Shown piece after piece: positions 58,309-64,000 of a stretch of DNA of 64,000 nt. The position numbers and the translations under genes were made by a program. The notes under the pieces are model-generated. The model was not told where the DNA came from. It did no database searches and saw only the letters and a program-made list of their open reading frames with translations. Origin of the DNA: Pilaira anomala (lineage: Eukaryota > Mucoromycota > Mucoromycetes > Mucorales > Mucoraceae); assembly GCA_025716855.1 (NCBI GenBank), contig JAIXMQ010000011.1:558001-622000 (forward strand), in the 5' to 3' direction. Numbering within the stretch: the first letter of the stretch is position 1; each line of letters opens with the position of its first letter.

Positions 58309-60371
58309 AGAGCTGGAGTTGATAAAATGGGAGGAGAACTTTGATGCTGTTGTTGTTCTTTTATTATGGGCGCAGTGTTATCAGAAACTACTGTTGTTAT
58401 TTCATTTTGATGGGTTTGATCTTGCACAATTAATTTAACTCGTGTTTGACCCATTTTTTTTGCCAAGTTAACAGCATCCATCACATCGGCATCACAGGAC
58501 ATTAATACACTATCCTCTTCATCATCTAAATAAGATAGACTTAACCATTCTTGATCTCCTACATCGTCACCGTGTTCAGGTAATAATTTAATTCGTACGG
58601 ACTCTAATAATTCGTTAAATGTTGGTTTACATACGACGCGATGTGTTTTGTTTTTTTCAGAGGTAAATTTAAAAGTGAATTTAGACGGATCATCTGTTAT
58701 TGCAACTGAAGATACTTGGTCCTGATTACTATAGTTGACCATGCTAGCTGATTCATCAGGTGATATATCCGAATAACTCTTTAGTTGTGAAAGAGATGTA
58801 GAAGGTTGAGGAGAAATGTTGTTTGTGATCATGGATCGACTATGTAAGTGAGATGATGCATCTGATATTTGTGATCCACTTTCTGTCATATCTACTGCAC
58901 CAAAACTATCCCAAAATCTACCCCACATTGGTCCCCCTTCTGGTCCTTGTCTTCCGTCCATACCATTCATTTGTTCCAATGTAATATATGTTAATTTTAA
59001 AACGTCAACCATACCAATCACAATACCATTATCAAGTACAGGTAAATTTAAATAATGTCCCTCTAATAAAATAATAAATATCAAGTTAAATAAATATAGT
59101 TTGTTTAGTTTTTTTTTTTCGCTTACCATTCATTAACTTTAAGGCATCTAACACAGTTGTGTCCGGTGAGGCAGTATCTGGGCTAGGTGTCATTACTCTG
59201 ACAACTGTACAATTTTCAGGATTTAAACCGGCTGCAATTACACGAAGTACAATATCTTTTCTAAATATATATATAAAATAAATAAGAGCATAATAGAAAT
59301 ATATGAGGTTTGATGATATACTTACGAAGTAAAAATACCAGCTAAATTATGATGTCTATGAACTAATACAGCTGTTGTATGTAACTCCTTCATCATGATC
59401 GCAATATCCCTCACGTTTGTTTTATATTTAACTTCAGCGGGAGGAGTTCCATCCAGCACGGATGCCAAATTAGGGCAAGACATATGTTGACGTAGGGATT
59501 CTAAATAGTCTGTTAATTGAGCAGGTGTTCCCGCCCATTCTTTTTCAACGCCTTCAATAGCATTATAAAGTACTTGTGAAGATCCAAAAGCGCGTTCCAT
59601 TTTCTCAAGTGCACCATATAGACATTTTGTGATATCCAGTAAACCAAATATATCACCTTCTTCATTGCATACAGGCTATATACGAATAAATTCTTTATGG
59701 ATTAGGGATAAGAATCCTTTTTTTTTGTCCTACTACTAACTATTAATACTCACTAAATGACGAAATCCTTTTGAAACCATTAAATTTAATGCTTCCGTTG
59801 CTGATGTATCGGCTGTAACACACATGGGTCCTTTTGTCATGATATCGACTACAGGTGTTGTTCTTGCATCTAAATTTTCCGCAACTAATCTATATGCAAT
59901 ATCCTTGGCCTAAATATAGAACACACACGTTTATATATATTTTAACAAAATTAGACTTGATATTTACAGTGAAAATACCAGAAAGATGATCGTCGTCATC
60001 AATTACTAGAACACAATCGCAACGTTTCGCTGCCATCAATTGAGCAGATTCCATAACCAACATACTTTCCTTAACCGTAAGTGCTTGTCCTGGTTTTAAA
60101 GCAGATACAGTACCTGCTACACGTCGATTCTTTCCAACCGTTCTTGAAGAATTATTTGGTCTCTTTTTAGAAAACTCTTGTTCTAATTTTTTACGTATAG
60201 TCTTTTTTTTTTTTTTTTTGTATTGTTTTAGTTGCAGGAATTCAAACAAATAAAAAAACTAAAATAAAGAGAAAAACTTACTTCATCTCTTTTTAATTGC
60301 CTTTGACGTCCCGTGGCATCTACTGTATCTGTTGCTTCAGTCTGTGCTTTAACAGGTTTCTTATAAGACAT
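58065..60371 (-). CDS. CBS/PB1 protein with C-terminal membrane helix
   Basis: ATG 60369-60371 (MSYKKPVKAQTEATD), stop 58065-58067, about six exons. Four CBS motifs in two Bateman pairs: GTVSALKPGQALTVKES.., AKDIAYRLVAENLDA, VTADTSATEALNLMVSKGFR and HLPVCNEEGDIFGLLDI, then TNVRDIAIMMKELHTTAVL, TSKDIVLRVIAAGL and LKLMNEGHYLNLPVLDNG. A Ser-rich linker precedes a PB1-like domain (FTFKFTSEKNKTHRVVCK to WLSLSYLDDEEDSVLMSCD). The tail is a helix (LLLPAAIGFLGVVIIGVF) with a short YSRLTSNKN end. CBS pairs bind adenine nucleotides. This order is known in fungal and plant proteins of unclear role. It is tail-anchored by topology. Confidence 0.87.
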
Positions 60372-61829
60372 TGTTTTTATGAATAGAAAGAAAGAAAGAA
60401 AGAAAAAAAAAAGGAATTGTTTTCAAATTATGTGAGTTTTAGCGGGACCTGGAATATTTATAGAAGGGGAGAAGGTGGTGGCTTGCATTTCTTCAGTTCA
60501 TTGTGCAAAAAATGATATAAATCTTACTTTATCACGATATTTGTATACATCATTTAAAAATATGAACTTATTTCACTTTACAACAAGTTGTATGAAATGA
60601 AAAAGAAAAGGCGGCAAATAATATATACATGATATTCTTTATTTTTATGTCTTTGTCTATATGTATATATATATATATAAAAGAGGGGTAATCCTACAAA
60701 GATACCTTGTTGATAATACACTTACATAAGAGCACAAATCAAAAATAGTGTAGTAATAGTAATGTTTTAGTTATTTATACATACTAGTTAGTTAAAAGAT
60801 ATCCTCTTTGCATACATAATATAGAGTAATAATATTTCTACTGTTGCTCTTTCGTATATATTCTTTTATTTTACCTACTTTTAAATTCACCCTTGGAGCT
60901 CAATTAAACTTTCAATGTACGCAAAGACTGTAATCGCAACATTAGCTTGAAAATAATACAATCTTTATGTTTATGTTAAAGTGAAATAATAAAATTTTTT
61001 GTTTCTACGGTGCTTCAGTCTAATAGGAAGAAAAAAGTAGAGGGGTAAAGTGATGTGATATGGAAAAAAAGTGACATATAAAGTGTCTGTGCTTTTTTTT
61101 GTGACACTGCTGTTATTTTGGATCACTTTTTTTTTTTTTTTTTTTTTTTTTGGAAAGGTCATCGAAATACGAATGCAAAAAAAAGTACACAAAATAACCC
61201 TGTTGTTTGTCCTTTTATATCCATTATCATTTTTTCTTTTGCAAAGTATGGTATTCTATTGTTTGATTGTGATGCGAATGTAGCGGTTTTCTTACAGTGA
61301 AACATTTACAATGTTTTGACATGCCGCAATCAGCACTTCTCGAAGTGTAATGCATTAGTTCTCTACTTGCAGATTAGTATAGATCTCCACATTTCTTTAT
61401 TCTTCATCTGTAATTAACTTACCATGGGATAGTTTCTGGTCCTAGAAGTTTACTTCTGGGAGGTTAAGTGTATTGCTGCATAAAGATTTAAAGATTTGAA
61501 TACCAGTTGTTTCTGGGTTGCTTTTGTCGGGTATCTTGTTTCATTTGTGATACAGTTAATATGGTGCCCTAGTGCTGTCATCATCGGGTGTTTTGCTTAT
61601 TAATGTTGCCGGTTATTGTTATGACAGGTGTTCTTGCTATGACAGGTGTTGCTATGACTAATTCGGGTGCTTGCTTTAGTTGCTGTTGTTATGATGGTAA
61701 GTTATTTATTTTTTTATATATTATGTTTCCAAACAGTTTCTAACGCTCATTTTATAAATATTGTTATTTGTAGTCTGCTGGCACTTGAAAGCAAAAGGAC
61801 AAAACGGTTGTTAAAGTAAGTTTTTTTTT

Positions 61830-61932
61830 GACGAAGCTGTGTATCGCCTTCTTCTTCGTCCTCGTTTACGAGCGGTTCGTGCAGTTTAATCCTGGGTGTA
61901 ATGGCACGTAAAACCATACGGATATCGAAGGG
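61830..61932 (-). pseudogene. Short coding relic
   Basis: On the minus strand an uninterrupted 34-codon read gives PFDIRMVLRAITPRIK and LHEPLVNEDEEEGDTQLRQ. Codon use looks real, but both sides are broken. No family is recognised; probably a dead mobile-element fragment. Confidence 0.3.
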
Positions 61933-62636
61933 AGAGTTGGATTAATGGTTTTTATCTTGGTAGTCATCTCTAAGAAAAATATTATCGTGTTGTTGTACTT
62001 ATCCGTTGCATCCTTATTCTTGAGACTTCAGCTAGTGGACCTCCTCGTGGTTAGTCTTGGGAAACTTTTGAATTTGGAAACTTTTTTTTTTCTTTCCAGA
62101 TTATAAAGGCTAAAGCACTAGTAACTTTTTTAAAATGATAATAATAATAATAATAATAATAATAAATTAATAAACAAAAAGCTCAGATTAAGCCTAATTT
62201 TCTTTGACATGTTGTGATATACATAAATAAAACCATTCTTTTTGTTAAAGTGTCTTGTCTTTATGTACCATCATCCAATAAGTTTCCCTCAAGCTGTAAA
62301 AAATGATGTAATCTTGGGGCAATCTAGATTTTTTTTTTAAATTATTATTTACCTTAACATTTTTCTTAGTTATCCACACAGTAGACTTTTTTTTTATTCT
62401 GTTATATATCTTTAAACTTGAACTGATACTGTTGATAAAGTACATATAAGTGCCATATTAGTTCTATGTAGCCTTTGGTTAATGCATAAAGCTCAAAAGA
62501 CCAAAAGCTTGCGTCACAAATCGCCCCCACCCTTTTTTTTTACTGACGTGCCAGTATAGTGTTTATTTAAATGTATTTCTGATAAGGTATAATACTATCA
62601 GTTAAAGTTATTTTAACAAAGGAAAACAATCTGCTT

Positions 62637-62930
62637 TGATCCCATCACCGTGCGTTACACTAATATTTAGCAGAAAAAATGATGTTACTCAATCTTTGAA
62701 ATGTTTATTATCCCAGATTCGCGGCATACATACATAACAAACATGGCTATTCTTTATAACTTTTATATATATATATATATATCAATTTATTTTCATTATT
62801 GGCCCAACTCAGTATCAGCTCATGCTATTTTTATCAAGGAGAATATCTTGTAGAGATATTTTATTTTGATACCATCACACCGAGCGTTGTTACACTAATA
62901 TTTGACAGAAAAAAGTGCTGTTACAAGATA
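62637..62930. repeat. Diverged direct duplication
   Basis: GATCCCATCACCGTGCG followed by TTACACTAATATTTAGCAG (62637-62675) recurs as GATACCATCACACCGAGCG followed by TTACACTAATATTTGACAG (62867-62909), about 230 bases apart. No other content. Confidence 0.5.
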
Positions 62931-63095
62931 CAGAATGTTGCATCACACATTGAATTTAAAATAGAAATATTCTCCCATCCCCTAAAAATCTAAATTCTTG
63001 GCATAATATATCAGATTTTAAGTGTAAAATGATTAAATGCTTTTTTTTATTTTTATTTTTAATATCTATAGTGAAATTAAGTTAAATTGTAATTT

Positions 63096-64000
63096 TTAAT
63101 GGGATGAAGCCCATTGCATTGACGTATTATAGAGTGTAAATAACATGACGCCGACACCAAAAGTGATGAGAACCATATCAACTGTACGCCTCCAACCTTT
63201 TGTATCTGGTAAAACAAGATGAAACAAAGGGGGAAAGATAAGACTTAAAGGACCTTTTTGTCAAAAAAAAAAAAAGATTAATCAACTGTTTTACATACGT
63301 AATACACATATATAAACGATTTAGAACTTACAACAACAGACGGAACCAATTAAACTAATGAATTTATCCAAATCATTAGCACCAAACCAAGCGATCATAG
63401 TACCAATGATCACAATGGTAGCACGCAAAGTATTCTTTTGCCATTTAATATAAAAGCTATGTTTACCAGTACGTTCACCAAAGATGGCTTGTTCAATGAT
63501 ACGAATAGTAGGAAAAAGAGTTAATGCGTTGGATAATAAGACAGCGATAGCATAACCTAATTGAACTGAATTTGGTAAAATACCCGCAGGTAAATTCAAT
63601 AAAGCCACCGTCTTTACATTTTCACCAAAGGCCAGGTAACCCAAGGTACCAACAGCACATAATGTAGATGCAACTAAAATCATAACAAATGTGAGTACAG
63701 CAGGAAACTTTTCAGGTTTTTCCATGGAGTCCCGAATAGGAATAATTAAACCTAACCAAACGTCAATACTCAAGAGATATTTTTTTTTTTTTTTTTTTTT
63801 TTTTTGCATAAAATGAAAACTTACCAATGCCTTCAAAAGAATACACGGCAGTACCAATAAATACGGAAAAATCAGCAGCATTGAATATCCATTCAATATT
63901 AGGTCCTGTAGTAGGAGAACTTATACCATCTTCAAAAATTTCAATAAAATCAAATACAAGTAATACAATTAATCCACCCACAATTAAAACGTCAGATATA
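63096..64000 (-). CDS. Amino-acid transporter, AAAP/SLC36-AVT type, partial
   Basis: Proton- or vacuole-linked amino-acid carrier of the AAAP family. The gene is cut at the window edge, so its N-terminus is missing. Stop TAA at 63096-63098. Splicing joins VLIVGGLIVLLVFDFIEI and FSVFIGTAVYSFEGIG to LIIPIRDSMEKPEKF (GTAAGT donor, GGTTAG acceptor). FEGIGLIIPIRDSM is the family signature of helix 6-7. Later helices: TFVMILVASTLCAVGTLGYL, AFGENVKTVALLNLP, YAIAVLLSNALTLFP and the last exon PLSLIFPPLFHLVLP to MQWASSH. The intron after FEGIG contains a 26-base A run on the sense strand. Confidence 0.85.
63780..63805 (+). repeat. T26 homopolymer in an intron
   Basis: Intron of the amino-acid transporter; A26 on its sense strand, about 18 bases after the donor. 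Confidence 0.85.

Larger units (their letters stand above)
60372..63095. other. Gene-poor intergenic region
   Basis: No supported gene in 2.7 kb. A T24 tract lies at 61127-61150. Around 61480-61830 the sequence is GC- and GT-richer with TTATGACAGGTGTT repeated twice (61618 and 61640) and possible GTAAGT and CAG/TAG splice signals near 61698-61782, so a spliced noncoding RNA or relic is possible. An ATA microsatellite lies at 62138-62165. Confidence 0.4.

Overview
This window is nuclear DNA from a filamentous fungus, most likely an early-diverging one (Mucoromycota, Mucorales-like). It is AT-rich. Nearly every gene is cut by short GT..AG introns of roughly 45-110 bases. The gene set is eukaryotic and fungal: ECM33, SMP3, EDE1, TOF1/Timeless, TRM10, EBP2, MED28, an RGS/DEP regulator and a retaining trehalose phosphorylase. 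Long A/T homopolymers and decayed DDE transposons fill introns and gaps. The organism call is inference from gene content; no species-level marker is present.

Layout. 0.7-9.7 kb: a SANT/U-box-like protein, a cytochrome P450, the zinc-chaperone GTPase ZNG1 and an inositol-type sugar transporter. 9.7-13.9 kb: a gene-poor stretch with two decayed Tc1/mariner-like transposases. 13.9-22.8 kb: a small Ser/Asn-rich gene with an in-frame stop, the GPI mannosyltransferase SMP3/PIG-Z, a putatively myristoylated methyltransferase, trehalose phosphorylase and an MIT/coiled-coil protein. 22.9-25.9 kb: a 2,986-base TA-flanked Tc1-like element with remnants of a PIF/Harbinger-like transposon inside it. 26.0-27.3 kb: the GPI-anchored wall protein ECM33. 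27.3-33 kb: no genes, but a striking cluster of alternating inverted repeats. 33-44 kb: a family-16 methyltransferase, an ERJ5-like J protein with an HPE motif, EDE1, an RGS protein and a tiny membrane protein. 44-49.5 kb: a gene-poor stretch with an F-box pseudogene and tRNA-Asp(GTC). 49.5-60.4 kb: TRM10, MED28, EBP2, an orphan seven-helix protein, TOF1/Timeless and a CBS/PB1 membrane protein. 60.4-63.1 kb: relic-bearing intergenic DNA. 63.1-64 kb: the C-terminal part of an amino-acid transporter that runs off the window.

Genes are packed as convergent or divergent pairs. Convergent gaps between stop codons are very short: TRM10/MED28 about 42 bases, TOF1/CBS about 35, SMP3/methyltransferase about 63 and trehalose phosphorylase/MIT about 65. 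MED28/EBP2 and methyltransferase/trehalose phosphorylase share short divergent promoters. There is no pathway cluster; these are unlinked housekeeping functions (wall and GPI synthesis, endocytosis, replication-fork protection, RNA modification, ribosome assembly, transport). All exon joins are my manual splicing from reading-frame continuity and GT/AG sites, not transcript evidence.
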